Origin: Cotesia glomerata
Taxonomy: Eukaryota > Arthropoda > Insecta > Hymenoptera > Braconidae
Assembly: GCF_020080835.1 (NCBI RefSeq)
Contig: NC_058167.1
Coordinates: forward strand, 3,100,659 to 3,164,658
Length of the DNA: 64,000 nt
Direction of reading: 5' to 3'
The notes below the pieces were generated by a model, which worked only from the letters and a program-made list of their open reading frames with translations, was not told the DNA's origin and did not search any database. This document shows, piece by piece, positions 1 through 12,358 of the stretch (position 1 is its first letter; each line of letters starts with the position of its first letter). Made by a program: the position numbers and the translations under genes.

Positions 1-1761
1 ACCGAATACAGCCAGCAACGTGTGGGACCGAATACATGTGATTTAGTAATAAAATTTATTAATGACTTCAGCTTTTGTCTAAACAAACGTGCTGTAATGT
101 CATGACGATGTATTGCATTTTGGCCAGGCAACAGCAAAGATGTAATCTCTGGCCATTTTGGATTACATGTGAACGTGATAAATAAACACGGTCGCCCATA
201 TTCGCGCACGAAAGTCAGAGCATCCTGTATATACTCTTGCATATGACGTGGACTGCCTACGTACGATGATGGTAGAATGACAGAGTTACCAATTTCGGTG
301 GCGTCGGTGTTATTCACAATAGCGTCTCGCAAGTGAATGTACTCTTTCACACGTAGCTTGGAAGAGTTATTCTATCTTCGCGTACATGTCGACCATGAAT
401 TGTTGACAAAGCTCTCGAAATCGTAGAATGACGTTATCCAGCCCGCGTCTAATCATCAATTTATAAGCATAATAATACTTCGAGCTAACGTTCTTGTTTG
501 TTTCGGCTCATGTAATAATATATTCACAAATATTAATTTAAGTTAATTGCGTTTAATAATTTAATTGTTTTGTTAAAAGTGTAATAATCAAATTCATAAT
601 AAATGAAGTACCTGATAAGGGATCTCATTGTTTAATATTTATGCTATATCTGTCTTGTCCCTTCCAGAAGATTAGCGGATATTGGAGAGCGTCATATGAA
701 CGGTGTGTATCAGCAATGAACTGAAGATTATTATTTCTCCTACGAATCACAATTTCTCATGCACCTGTACGATCGCCAACCATGATTCCAGCAACGTCGT
801 CAGCAACAGGTGCATTGAATCAACGAATGTGTTCTACAGCTGGTGTTTTATCAGGATTAATATCAATAGCGTGATTATCACTTTCTAATTTGTGCATGTG
901 GGATTTGAATATTTTCAACAATTCATTATGCTCATTCAATAGAGCATCCAGCTCGCTGACGATGCGTCTAGCAAAGAATGAATCAAGGTTATTGTAGCCA
1001 CAACGTGCATCCACCCGATTGACTCGTGCGCTTCCGGAGTCCTCGCCGCCCATAAAGTAGATATGTAAAAATTTATGTGGTTCGTTTGGCATTAGCAGCA
1101 ATGAGCCTATTTTATGATAAACTTGGCCTCTGATTTTAAATGTAGAATTGTATTGTTGACCATTTGCATTAGTATTTTGAACTATTTCTGTTGCTCCGAA
1201 CGATGTCATTTAAAAGCATGAGTTGAATGTTCGAATGGACTTCAGGAACACGTTAGAATCTGGATCTGTGCCGATAAGCAAACCGTTAAATGGTTCTGGT
1301 GGTGTTTCAATTACAGGTAGTTGTACCTTCCCTGACGTGCAACACATTCCGGCTGGTTCATTTTTAAATTTCAAAGCATGACAACACGGGCATTCTTTGT
1401 CCATAGCACCAATTACTACTTTTGAATGAGCGTAATATTCAATATCGGGCTTATACTGGAATGCTAGACGCAGAAATGATGTAGCTACAAATGCTTGATG
1501 TGCCTGTTGGCGTTGTTGGTCATTCGCTCTGCGTCTATTGACAGTAAAACGGTGTGATTGTCGTTGTTATAATATCATGACTTCATTGCGTTCAGCTCGT
1601 GTATCGTCTGATTGTTCTTGACGCAATTGCGCCATTCTCACACGCGCTCCAGTATTTTCTTCCTGAACTTGTTCTTCAGTTCTTTGGGCTCTTCTATTTC
1701 GAATGCTTCTAGATTTATTTGTATCACGGCTCAAATTGGCCCCTTTGCGTTTTGTTGGCAT
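1..1761 (-). pseudogene. Broken Helitron Rep-helicase, N-terminal part
   Basis: Read on the minus strand from 1761, this matches the first exon and the start of the second exon of the intact Helitron protein at 3060-7672. The N-terminal basic region is followed by an in-frame TAA at about 1570, where the intact copy has Glu. The zinc-ribbon-like segment with CPCC and CC pairs continues to a second TAA at 1210-1212, where the intact copy has CAA (Gln). The intron (about 510-611) keeps its GT donor, but the acceptor reads AT where the neighbour has AG. Around 365-380 several codons before the MYAK segment are deleted. No product of normal length can be made. Confidence 0.85.
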
Positions 1762-2772
1762 TGTTCACTGTACAATACAAAACAAACATCAATAGAACTG
1801 ATTGAATTATTTAATTATTATATTTAATTATTAAATTAATCATTTATTTTATCTTTGATTACATTAAATATACATGTAAAAATAAGATAATTTCACGAAA
1901 GCGAAAAATTTTATGTTTCTTAATTATATCGAAAATACATATTGTTAGAAATAGTGAAAAAAAAAATTCTGTCGAAGTGAGAGCTCTTATAAGTAAACAC
2001 AAAAAAAAATTTCCCAATTGTAATAAAAATCTAACTTTCACCGAATTCGTTTTTCACCATTCCCAACAATATTTTCGTTATAAATAAGAAAGAATAATTT
2101 TTGATTTTATAATAAACGTAAAAAATAATTTATACTTACAACTCAATAGCCGTTGTTTGCGGGAACTCGTGACACGTGTTGAGTATTTTAGAGGTTATGT
2201 AAGTCACTTATTTAACTGATCGTGCGATTTACACTCAAAATTAATAATTTTATTAGTTATTAATAATTAATTATATTCAATAATATAAGTTATTAATAAA
2301 TAAATAATAAAGTTACTCGAGAATATATTTGATATGAGAGTTACACTGAGATAGTAAAAATGTTTAACTACTATGCTTGAAGCATAAACACTAATAATAG
2401 CCGAAAACTGTAGAAGTAACATCCCTACTCCGTGCTGTTTACAGGGTGAGAAGTGACGGCGGTAGACACATGGAGGGGATAACTTACCAAGTGATAATAA
2501 TTGTTGTTATCGAGTGGGATAGAAAATGATAAAATTATGAAAATGACTTTTAAAAAGCAAGGGTTGGTGATAAAAAAGTGCAAATTTAGAGTTGTATGTA
2601 TTTTTTGATGCCACATAATAAAAAAATAAAAAAAAAAAAAATTTTATCAAAAAAATAAAAAAAAAATTTTTGGGGTGAACACCCCTTATCACTTAGAGGT
2701 TAGAAAAATAGATAGTAGCCGATTCTCAGGCTTACTGAATATGCATAAAAAATTTCATGAGAATCGGTCTGA
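1..2772 (-). mobile_element. Older Helitron copy, 5' part, truncated by the next Helitron
   Basis: This stretch is a diverged copy of 5888-8700 in the same orientation, covering the start of the Rep-helicase gene and the upstream non-coding part. It runs off the window on the coding 3' side. At 2772 it stops abruptly inside the segment matching the neighbour's 5' end (AATCGGTC region), about 75 bp short of a Helitron 5' terminus, and the neighbour's CTAG end begins at the next base. It is older or unselected: it has stop codons, small deletions and a lost splice acceptor. Confidence 0.85.
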
Positions 2773-2801
2773 CTAGCTGACCCGGCAAATGTTGTTTTGC
2801 C
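2773..2801 (-). terminator. Helitron 3' end hairpin and CTAG
   Basis: On the plus strand CTAG (2773-2776) is followed by a spacer and the inverted repeat GGCAAA/TTTGCC with a six-base loop. On the minus strand this is the hairpin that ends rolling-circle transposition about ten bases before the terminal CTAG. Confidence 0.85.
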
Positions 2802-3059
2802 ATATAAATAATTTCCTAGTAATTTCTAGTGTAGACAAAAAATAGCTTACTTATTGTAAGTATGTATGTATGTTAGAATGTGTATATTGTATGTGTGTAA
2901 GAATGTGGTATATACGTGAAATAAGCATGGAGCGCTGTAAACGATGAGGGAATATAAAAATAACAAAAGGCAAACATTATTTTTAAGTTATTATAATTTA
3001 TTCCTTAAAATTATATATCATTAATTAAACAATGACGACAGTAACACTATTAAACAATA

Positions 3060-6000
3060 TCAATCTCTTAATGCTATAGCGTGAACAATATTTTTTGTTA
3101 GTCCATCTTTAGCTAACACAAACAAACTGGATGGTTTACCAACTCGAGAGCATGCCACGTATAATTGTCCGTGTGAAAAACATGGTGTTCTCAAATCTAA
3201 TCCACAAACAGACATCGTTTGACCTTGGGATTTGTTGATAGTCATTGCAAATGCCAATCTAATCGGAAACTGAATACGTTTGAATTGAATTGGCACATCT
3301 TTAGGTATAATAAGAATCCGTGGTATGAGTATATTTTCACCTCTGAACTTGCCATTTAAAATCCTGGCTTCGATCACGTTTTTCATTAATTTTTGAATGA
3401 CTAATTGCGTACCGTTACACAGCCGGGGCGGGTTCAAATTACGAAGCAATATAATTGGAGATCCAACCTTTAATTGTAAATTATGCGGTGGCATGTCTGG
3501 CAAATCCAGTGAGTTCAAAAACTCTGTGGGAAAATTTACTGCTTCGCTGTCGTCGCAAACTGTATCAATAGATTTATATGATACCAAGTTCCCTGGCAAC
3601 AACATTTGTATCTTCAGATTTAAATTGTCAACGTCTACATTTTTTGCCGCTAAAATCGCTCTTTCTGCAAGCCACTCATGATTTATGTACTGTGTGTGTA
3701 CATCGGGAAATATTTGTTCAATGAGAGTATCTTGCGAATCAGCGATTGTGCAGAAATCATTCGCTAATTTCACGTATCCAGTTTCATCTATAGCATCTTT
3801 TCCATCACCGATATCTAAGAGTTGTTTTGAAAATGTTTCAGCGGATGGATCTTGAAGCATTTGAACGCGCATATTTATTTTTAGCTGTAATTTTTCAACA
3901 TTACGCCACAATGGAGATGATTTTAAGCAAGCGTTGATCTCATCAGCGTATGTTGAACGTGGAATGACTGGAAGTGTTTGTCTGAAATCACCTGAAAAGA
4001 CCAACAGAGTTCCGCCAAATAGTTTGTCACTGTTTTTAATATCTTTCAATGTCCTGTTCAACGCCTCAAGTGAATGTTTGTGTGCTATAGTACATTCATC
4101 CCAAATAATAATTTTACACCGTTTCAGCACAGTGGCCATGGACGATTGTTTCTTAATGTTGCATACTGCGTCAGGGTTATTCTGAATATTTAGTGGCAGC
4201 TTAAATACTGAATGAGCTGTTCTACCTCCATCCAATAAAGTTGCTGCAATGCCCGATGATGCAACGGCCAATGCGATGCCATTATTTGATCGTATTTTAG
4301 CAAGAATTAGCGAAATAACGAATGTTTTACCAGTTCCACCCGGTGCATCCAAAAAGAAGAACCCACCTTGTCCAGCTGAAACTGCGAGCATAATGCGATC
4401 ATAAATGGTTCTTTGTTCCTCATTCATTAGTGGGACATTGCAGGCAACAATTACTGCCATTTCTACAGTACTGTACTGCAGTTCACGATTCATTTCAGTA
4501 TTCATTAAATCAGATGCAGTTCGATTTGGCGAATTCATACCGAAATTACTAAGTGGTAAGTTGGCAATGACAATGCAAAGATCCTCAATAGCAATCAATG
4601 CTTCATTGTACATTTCGTCGCTGAATGTTATGGTTAGATCGTGGCACCGTATACGATGTTGATGCAATATATCATCAGTCATTAAATCTTTGTGATTTTC
4701 CCATAATATCTGTGCTCGGGCTGGGAAACATGTAGTCAACACTATAGCGAATAGTAGACGAATTTGTATTGCTGTACAGTTCAATGCAGCTTCAGCAAGC
4801 ATGCATTCCCACTGGTTGTCGTCTTCCAGCAAGCCGAGTGCAAGGCATGCATCTTTATACGTTGGATATTGTTGCCCATTTACTTTACGTATATCTTGAA
4901 ATGATAATGGGCCAGTAACATTAACCAACAACAGTCGAAGATAAAAGCACTCCGTGTGTCTTGGATTGACTGTAAATAATCGCCCCAAGGCGTTTGATTT
5001 AAATAAATTGAGACATGCAGCAACTGGTGAGCCTTGCTTGCGGGGCATCCGTGTTTTTGTTTGAGTCCATGTGAAATAGCGTGGTACTTGTGAATAGAGT
5101 AATGTTCGTGCAAAGGCACCAAAATCATCCGCACGATTACACAATTCAAAAAATGCAGTGAGTGTAGTTTTAGGTGGATTTATTGCACGATCAATCGCTG
5201 TCTCGTTCGTGAAAAATACACGCTGACCGTTTTCAAGATGGATGGCTAACTGAACAACTGCTGGATCCCGTTCATGAATTGGAAAACCAAAGATACGCCA
5301 AGCAGCTTCATTGGAGCTGATGTACCGACCAATTTGGTAGAGCGCTATTTCATCGTTTTTATTCACTGGAGGAGCATTCACATCAGTATTTTCCACTCTA
5401 AACACAGCCATATCACTGCCTTTATGGACATACTTGCAAATGTATTTGATGTTCTTCACAGAACTGCAGAACTCAACATTAATATGAGCATTATATGTTT
5501 TGCTCAGCAGAGGCGAATATGGCACCACCAAACGATTGTCAATATCAATGTCTGTGTTGATGATATTTTTAATAAATGATTGTCCGCCATTTTCAGGATT
5601 TCTTCGATGATATATTGGGTATCCGTCGACATTTGCGACCGTATCATTGGTAAAATCTTTAGGGAAATTTTTAGTACATTTTCTATCAGCCATGCAAGGC
5701 GATGAACTATTAAGAGTACCACATGGACCATGAATCATATTTGTTGTAACAATATCAAACAGCAGTTGGTCAGTGGATGGATCTGGAATTTCCGCAGAAA
5801 TAATACTATCGATTTCTTCAGGACGGATTTTGTCGATGAACCAAACCAAAATGTGTGCATGAGGTAATCCTCGCTTTTGCCACTCAACCGAATACATCCA
5901 GCAACGTGTGGGACCAAATACATGTGATTTAGTAATGAAACTTATTAAAGACTTCAACTTTTGTTTGAACACACGTGCTGTAATGTCATGGCGATGTATT

Positions 6001-7672
6001 GCATTTTGGCCAGGCAGTAGCAAAGATGTAATCTCTGGCCATTTTGGATTACATGTGAACGTGATAAATAAACATGGTCGTCTATATTCGCGCACGAAAG
6101 TCAGAGCATCCTGTATATATTCTTGCATATGACGTGGACTGCCTACGTACGATGATGGTAAAATGACATGGTTACCAATTTCGGCGACGTCGGCGTTGTT
6201 GTTGATAGCGTCTCGCAAATGAATGTACTCTTCCGCGCGCAGCTTTTGTTGATTATATCGTAAGTATCGTAGTCGTTCGCTCTCAATCTTCGCGTACATG
6301 TCGACCATGAATTGTTGACAAAGCTCACAACATCGTAAAATGACGTTGTCCAGGCCACGTCTAATCATTAATCGGTACGCATAATAATCCTTTGAGCTAA
6401 CGTTCTTATTTGTTTCAGCTCCTGTAATATTTGTTCATAAAAATTAATTTAAATTTATTACGTTCAATAATTTAATTGTTTTGTTGAATGATTAATGATA
6501 AAATTAATAATCAATGAAGTACCTGATACAGGATCTCGTTGTTTTATGTTTATGCAATATCCGTCTTGTCCCTTCCAGAATATTAGCGGATATTGGAGAG
6601 CGTCATATGAACGATGTGTGTCAGCAATGAACTGAAGATTATTATTTCTTCTACGAATCACAATTTCTCGTGCAGCTGTACAATCGCCAACCATGATTCC
6701 AGCAACATCATCAACAACGGGTGCATTGAATCTACGAATATGCTCTTCAGCTGGTGTTTTATCAGGATTAATGACGATAGCGTGATTATCGCTTTGTAAT
6801 TGGTGCATATGTGATTTGAATATTTTCAACAACTCGTTGTGCTCGTTCAAAAGAGCATCTAGCTCGCTGACGATGCGCCTGGCATAAAGTGAATCAAGGT
6901 TATTATAATCACAACGTGCATTCACGCGATTGGCAAGTGCGCTTCCGGAATCCTCGCCGCCCATAAAGTAGATTTGTAAGAATTTATGTGGTTCGTTTGG
7001 CATTGGCAGCAGTGAGCCCATTTTATGATAAACTTGGCCTCTGATTTTGAATGTAGAATTGAATTGTTGACCATTTGCATTAGTATTTCGAACTATTTCT
7101 GTTGCTCCGAACGATGTCATTTGAAAGCATGAATTGAATCTTCGAATTGACTTCAGGAACACGTTAGAATCTGGATCCGTGCCGATAAGTAAGCCGTTCA
7201 ATCGTTCAGGTGGTGTTTCAATTTCAGGTAGTTGCACTTTTCCTGACGCGCAACACATCCCAGCTGGCTCATTTTTGAATTTCAGAGCATGACAATGCGG
7301 ACATTCCTTGTCCATAGCACCAATTACCACTTTTGAATGAGCATAATATTCAATATCGGGCTCATACTGGAATGCTAGACGCAGGAATGAATCAGATATA
7401 AATGCTCGATCTACCTGTTGTCGTTGTTGGTCATTTGTTCTTCGTCTATTGACTGTGAAACGGCGTGATTGTCGTTGTTCTAATCTTCTGACTTCATTGC
7501 GTTCAGCTCGTGTATCTTCTGGCTCTTCTTGATGCAATTGCGCCATTCTGACACGTGCATCAGTATTTTGTTGCTGGATTTGTTCTTCTGTTCTTTCGGA
7601 TCTGCTATTTCGCAAGTTTCGAGCTTTACTTGTACTGCGGCTCAAATCAGCCCCTTTGCGTTTTCTTGGCAT
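3060..7672 (-). CDS. Helitron Rep-helicase, spliced, 1503 residues, intact
   Basis: This is the rolling-circle transposase of the Helitron: a HUH endonuclease nicks and joins DNA and a Pif1-family helicase unwinds it. Exon 1 is 7672-6523, a GT-AG intron is 6522-6422, and exon 2 is 6421-3060. The joined frame is open for 1503 codons plus stop. Domains in order are a basic N terminus, a zinc-ribbon-like Helitron N-terminal domain (about 120-380), the Rep domain with FTFTCNP, HUH motif PHAHIL (about 570-574) and the two-tyrosine motif YICKY (about 710-714), then the helicase with Walker A GGTGKT (about 1078-1083), Walker B IIIWDEC, SGDFRQTLP, KSQGQT and ACSRVG. The length is normal for animal Helitrons. 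Without splicing, the frame stops after 402 residues, which supports a real intron. The start is the first Met of the conserved MPRKRKG segment. Confidence 0.92.
6422..6522 (-). other. GT-AG intron of the Helitron Rep-helicase
   Basis: The donor is CAG followed by GTACTT and the acceptor is TATTACAG. Removal joins DPVSG to AETNKNVSS in frame, as in related Helitron proteins that read through this point. The intron is 101 bp and AT-rich. The older copy at 510-611 has the same intron with a mutated acceptor. Confidence 0.85.
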
Positions 7673-8749
7673 TGCTCACTGTACAAAACATACATAAATA
7701 GAATTAATGAAATTATTTAATGATAAAAAATGTTAAAAGTATAATTAGGGCCAGGATTTTTGCCGCAGTTTTGAAATGATTAGTTTTAATTTATGAAATT
7801 ATAACAAAAATATAAGTTTTATGGAAAAATTTTTCAAACAAAACTAAAAAATTAAATTTTATGAAAACATTGTCCCTTATAATTTTTTCATACAACCAAT
7901 ATTTCCATTAACATTTCAAAATACAGATTCATAGTGATTGATTTTTTGGAAAATATGAAAATCTTAATTGTTCAATTACATTTTTTTAATAAAATTAAAT
8001 TAAAATTACATTTTTATAAGATCAACAACATTTTCGATATAAATAAAAAAAAGTATACTTACAACACAAAATCCGTTGTTATTGGAAGCTCGTGTCACGT
8101 GTTGAGTACTTTTGAGGTTATAAAATCACTTGATTAACTAATCGTGCAAAATACACTCAAAATTGATAATTTAATTATTATTGATAAAATAGGAATGATT
8201 AAAAGTTAATATGAGAGTTACACTGAGATAGCAAAATAATAATTGTCAACGTTACTAATACACTTGATGCATAAACAATAATGATGGCCGACAACTGTGT
8301 AGGGAGTGAGAAAGAAAGGAGACCGGATTCGTTCTCATTCCTACTCCGTGCTGTTTACTGGGTCAGAAGTAACACCTGTAGACATCTGGCGGGGATAACT
8401 AATTAAATGACGATTGATCAGTTTTCGACCGGAGAGGAAAAATGATTAAATTACTAAAATGGCTATTAAAAAATAAGGGTTGATCGTAGAAGGGTGAAAA
8501 TTGAGGATTGTATGTATTTTTGTATGTTGTATCATAAAAAAATAGAAATTAAAAATTTTGTCTATAAAATAAAAAAAAAAATTTAGGGGTGGACTACCCC
8601 TAACATTTAGGGGGATGAAAAATAGATGTTGGCCGATTCTTATAGATACCGGATAAGCACAAAAAATTTCATCAAAATCGGTCAAGCCGTTTTGGAGGAG
8701 TATGGCAACGAAAACTGTGACACGAGAATTTTATATATTAAGAAGAAGA

Positions 8750-8778
8750 TAGATAGATAGATATAGATATAGATATAT
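8750..8778. repeat. GATA/TA microsatellite
   Basis: Short run of GATA units grading into TAGATA and TATA. It lies between the Helitron 5' end and the next transposon's inverted repeat, and hides any target duplication of either element. Confidence 0.8.
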
Positions 8779-9235
8779 GGGTCATTCCACCAAATAAGAA
8801 CATTTTTACGGGGCGACCCTCGCAGATTATGTTAAAAATTCATGGAGGTGTTCTCTATCATAAGACAAAAATTTTCTGAGAGTTTTAGCTTGTAATACGC
8901 AGCGGTCTTGAAGTTATGATTTTTTGAAATTTTGGAAAAAATTTTTTTTCAACTTTTTCGTCAATTTTTCTGATATGAAAAACATTTTTAAACAAAATCG
9001 ACAAACATTTTATTTTGTAGGAAAAATTCTTAGCTTTTGAATGAAAATATTTATTTTTTCATAAACTCATCAGAAGACCCTCAAAAATCGAATTAAAGTG
9101 GAGAAATTGATTTTTTTCGGTGTGCAGCCCAAAATTCTTTAAATTTGAATTTTTTTTCTGAAAGCTGAGAGTTTTTTACACAAAATATAGCGTTTTGCCG
9201 ATGTGCATATTTTTTGTTTCGTCACAATTAAATTA
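8779..9235 (+). repeat. Left long terminal inverted repeat
   Basis: Matches 11880-12328 in inverse orientation over about 450 bp, starting GGGTCATTCC. It includes poly-A/T-rich tracts. Confidence 0.85.
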
Positions 9236-9253
9236 AACGCAAATTCATCATAA

Positions 9254-11343
9254 TTAAAATACTTTTATTTTTGAACTTTTTTGAGATGTGGACACAGTTT
9301 TAATGAAAGCATAACCAATTTCATTATTTAAAGGCACAAAAGTGTGTAATGACTGTGCACCTTTCACCGTTTTCGATTGAGAATATCGTACGTCTAACAC
9401 ATTTTTTTTTATTAAATAATCGTCATTAGCTATAAAAGTAAAGTCAACGCTTGTAAAATTTTTAGTTCCCCAGGAAAACAAATTTTGTGGTTTCAGTATA
9501 TGCTCTTTATTGTTCATTTGTAATTAAGCTCTAGCAGCATATCGTTTTAATGAACCCGCAAGACCATCGCATGGTCCTTTGCCATGGGCAGTTGCAAAAA
9601 AATGCCACTCAGCGTTGATTTCGAAGTCAGCATAATGATAACATAAGTTTGTAAATGTTTTCTTGTTTTTGAATTGTTGTGGAGCTCTATCAGAGAAGTA
9701 AAAAATCGTATTGATGACAGCAAACTTCTTTTTAAGAAAGGCAATCAATTGCTCTTGAAATAAATAAATTAAAACTGTGTCGTGCTTAAGACAATCTGAA
9801 ATACCAACAAAGCTGAAATCCTTAATAGTATCATTTTTGTTATAATAAATCACCATTGGAAAAATAGTAGCTTGATCATTATTCCAATGAAAGCCTTGAG
9901 CTGCTTCCTGCACAACGAATGCATAATTTTCCGCAAAGTCAAATACTACGGCGAATTCCCCGCTCTTTAAATTTAGTTTTGTATCAGAAAAAAATCGACT
10001 TTGTGTTTTCGCAATAAAATCATGTTTCAAAAGCTTATCAAGTTGCGTCACTAAAGTCTCGATGAAGTCTTCGGAATCTGAAGTAACATTCACAATAGTA
10101 CAACGGTCTGTTGATGTCCACATTTTATATTGGATTTCATTAACATCAGATTCATTAAACGACACACGAAAATAATCAGCGATTTCTTCATTATTTGGAA
10201 AACTATTGCACATTCTGGAAAAGCACGATTCTTTTGGATTGTTAAAAACTAATTTATTTAATAAATTTTTGTAAATTGGCTGAGATTCTACAATCCAATC
10301 GGTGTTTTTCGCAAATTTTGGAAAATTACATCCTAAATGGAATAAATGTAATAAGATTAATAACTAGTTTTAGTACAATTATAGAGAATGTCAAATACAC
10401 AAGTACCTTCTAACATCAATTTTACATTTTGATGAATAGTACAAACACATACGACATGTGTACCACTACTTCCAGCAAGAATACAATAAGTAGGCCTCAA
10501 ACTAGCGAATTTAGAAAATCCGATTGCCACTGAATTATATTGCGCTTTGAAGCTTTGGTACAATTCTTTTAAATTACAAAGGCTGATTGCCTGGAACTTT
10601 TGTGGGATTCAAAGTATTAGTAGTCATTTCACCAGAGTCTAAATCAACATTCTCAGATTCACTGATATCATTTTTAAGATTCAGTACCATTTTTCGAGAA
10701 CAGTCAAATTCAGATGCTATACGACTGACTTCCCAACAGTCGGGTAAAATTGAAAGCAGCTTCTTTTTTATTGATCTGTAAAGCAAACGATCGATCGTAT
10801 TAATATGAAGAAATGAAGATATTTTAAAATGATCGATTGTTAAAAAAATTTACTCGTCACTTTCAGCATTATATAATTTCTTCACTTTAGCTATCATGGA
10901 ACAATGATCTTGATTAATCTTTCTGTAGGTAGATTCAGGTACTATTCCAAATTGTGATTGGAACTTATTCTCTAGGGCAGCATAGCTCTCATCAAGTTTT
11001 TTTACTCCATAATTTTTTTCAGAATATAACCTTAAATTAAACGCATAGAAAAATAATTAAGTAAGTTTTCACTCAGTAAATGAAAAACTTAATCAATAGA
11101 AAATTTTTACCTGTCTTTTTCAATAAGAGGAATTTTCAAAAATCGCTCTAAAGAATGATCATTGTAATCACATAGATTGTCGCTAAAATTACTGACAGTT
11201 CGAGATAAACTGCTTCCTTGAGTACAAATTTCAGCTGATATACTCAGACTTTCAACACTAATTTGACTTGAAATAATTTCCTCTTCCTCTGATGCCGGCA
11301 GAATATATTCTTTGACACGGAATCGACAACGCACACATAACAT
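9254..11343 (-). pseudogene. Transposase-like gene of an unassigned family, broken
   Basis: Several conserved blocks follow one another on the minus strand. An acidic N-terminal piece with CVRC lies at 11343-11107. A helix-turn-helix-like piece (10786-10574) follows, then a block with GSSGTH and a CVCTIHQNVK motif (10563-10385). A GT-AG intron (donor near 10380, acceptor near 10335) leads to the core at about 10330-9524 with DFAENY, YFSDRAPQQ and HGKGPCDG, and a C-terminal tail at 9517-9254. The acidic residues in those three motifs would suit a DDE-type RNase H fold, but that is inference. From memory, the same blocks occur in uncharacterised proteins of cnidarians and insects. Breaks are a frame change near 10580 and a TAA in the ARA-LQ segment at 9524. 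It lies wholly inside the inverted repeats. Confidence 0.7.
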
Positions 11344-11879
11344 TGAAGTGTCATCTAAGTCAGGAAATTTCCAACGATCTTCGTCGAGAAATTTTCTTAA
11401 ATCTTTGTAACTCCTTTTTTATCTAAAAGTTTCGTTTAATTAGATGTCAAAAGTCAATATTAAACACAAAGCCATTAATTTAATTGGTTCTACGTAGAGA
11501 TTATACATAAGAAGTCAAGTGCACTGTATTAGTTACTTACGTGACTCATTGAATGGATTACAACAATTTACTGACCGTATACGTTTACTCATGGCGATGA
11601 AATATCAAAGTTACGCAATAATTATTACTTAAAAACTTGAGCAATTATATTTTTGTTAAGAACAAACGATCCGAAAAGAAATCGCTCAAGAAAGAATCAC
11701 AAAATGAAAGTAAATAGAGGGAGTTGTGAGCGCCATCTGCATGATAAGTGACGAAGTATAGACTCATCTTTCAAGCGGGTGGTTCAAAATTTCTGAGTAC
11801 TATAATTTTAGTATTAGAGAGAAAATTATATTACTATTCTGAATTATATTACTGCATAGTGAATCTAACATTTAATTTA

Positions 11880-12328
11880 ATTGTGACGAAACAAAAAATA
11901 TTCACATCGGCAAAACGCTATATTTTGTGTAAAAAACTCTCAGCTTTTAGAAAAAAATTCAAATTTGAAGAATTTTGGGCTGCACACCGAAAAAAATCAA
12001 TTTCTCCACTTTAATTTGATTTTTAAGGGTCTTCTGATGAGTTTATGAAAAAATAAATATTTTCATTCAAAAGCTGAGAATTTTTCCTACAAAATACAAT
12101 GTTTGTTAATATTGTTTAAAAATGTTTTTCGTATCAGAAAAATTGACGAAAAAGTCGAAAAAAAATTTTTTCCAAAATTTCAAAAAATCATAACTTCAAG
12201 ACCGCTACGTATTAAGAGCTAAAACTCTCAGGGAATTTTCGTCTTATAATAGAGAACACCTCCGTAAATTTTAAACATAATTCGCGAGGGTCGCCCCGTA
12301 AAAATGTTCTTATTTGGTGGAATGACCC
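11880..12328 (-). repeat. Right long terminal inverted repeat
   Basis: Inverse copy of 8779-9235, ending GGAATGACCC. Differences are scattered single bases, which suggests the element is moderately old or that the arms are no longer kept identical. Confidence 0.85.
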
Positions 12329-12358
12329 ATACATATATATATATATATATATATTATA
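12329..12358. repeat. TA microsatellite
   Basis: TA tract between the 3.55-kb transposon and the next LTR-like module. Confidence 0.85.

Larger units (their letters stand above)
2773..8749 (-). mobile_element. Complete-looking autonomous Helitron, about 6.0 kb
   Basis: Both Helitron termini are visible. On the minus strand the 5' end begins TCTTCTTCTTAATATA at 8749. The 3' end has a hairpin (stem GGCAAA/TTTGCC at 2784-2801), a short spacer and a final CTAG at 2773-2776. The base before the 5' end is A and the base after CTAG is T, as expected for Helitron insertion between A and T. Inside is one intact spliced Rep-helicase gene. The insertion site is the 5' end of another Helitron of the same family and orientation. 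Termini, gene and insertion rule all agree, so this is a candidate active or recently active element. Confidence 0.9.
8779..12328. mobile_element. 3.55-kb DNA transposon with about 450-bp terminal inverted repeats
   Basis: The left end begins GGGTCATTCCACC and the right end is its inverse, GGAATGACCC, ending at 12328. Similarity between the ends continues inward for roughly 450 bp (to about 9235 on the left and 11880 on the right) with few differences. The flanks are TA-rich on both sides, so the target duplication cannot be read with certainty. The interior carries a broken multi-exon gene on the minus strand. Long inverted repeats are seen in several transposon superfamilies, and I cannot assign this one. 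Confidence 0.88.

Noticed and set aside
9547..9744. Separate small gene
   Set aside because: Other-frame shadow of the transposase-like core at 9524-10213.
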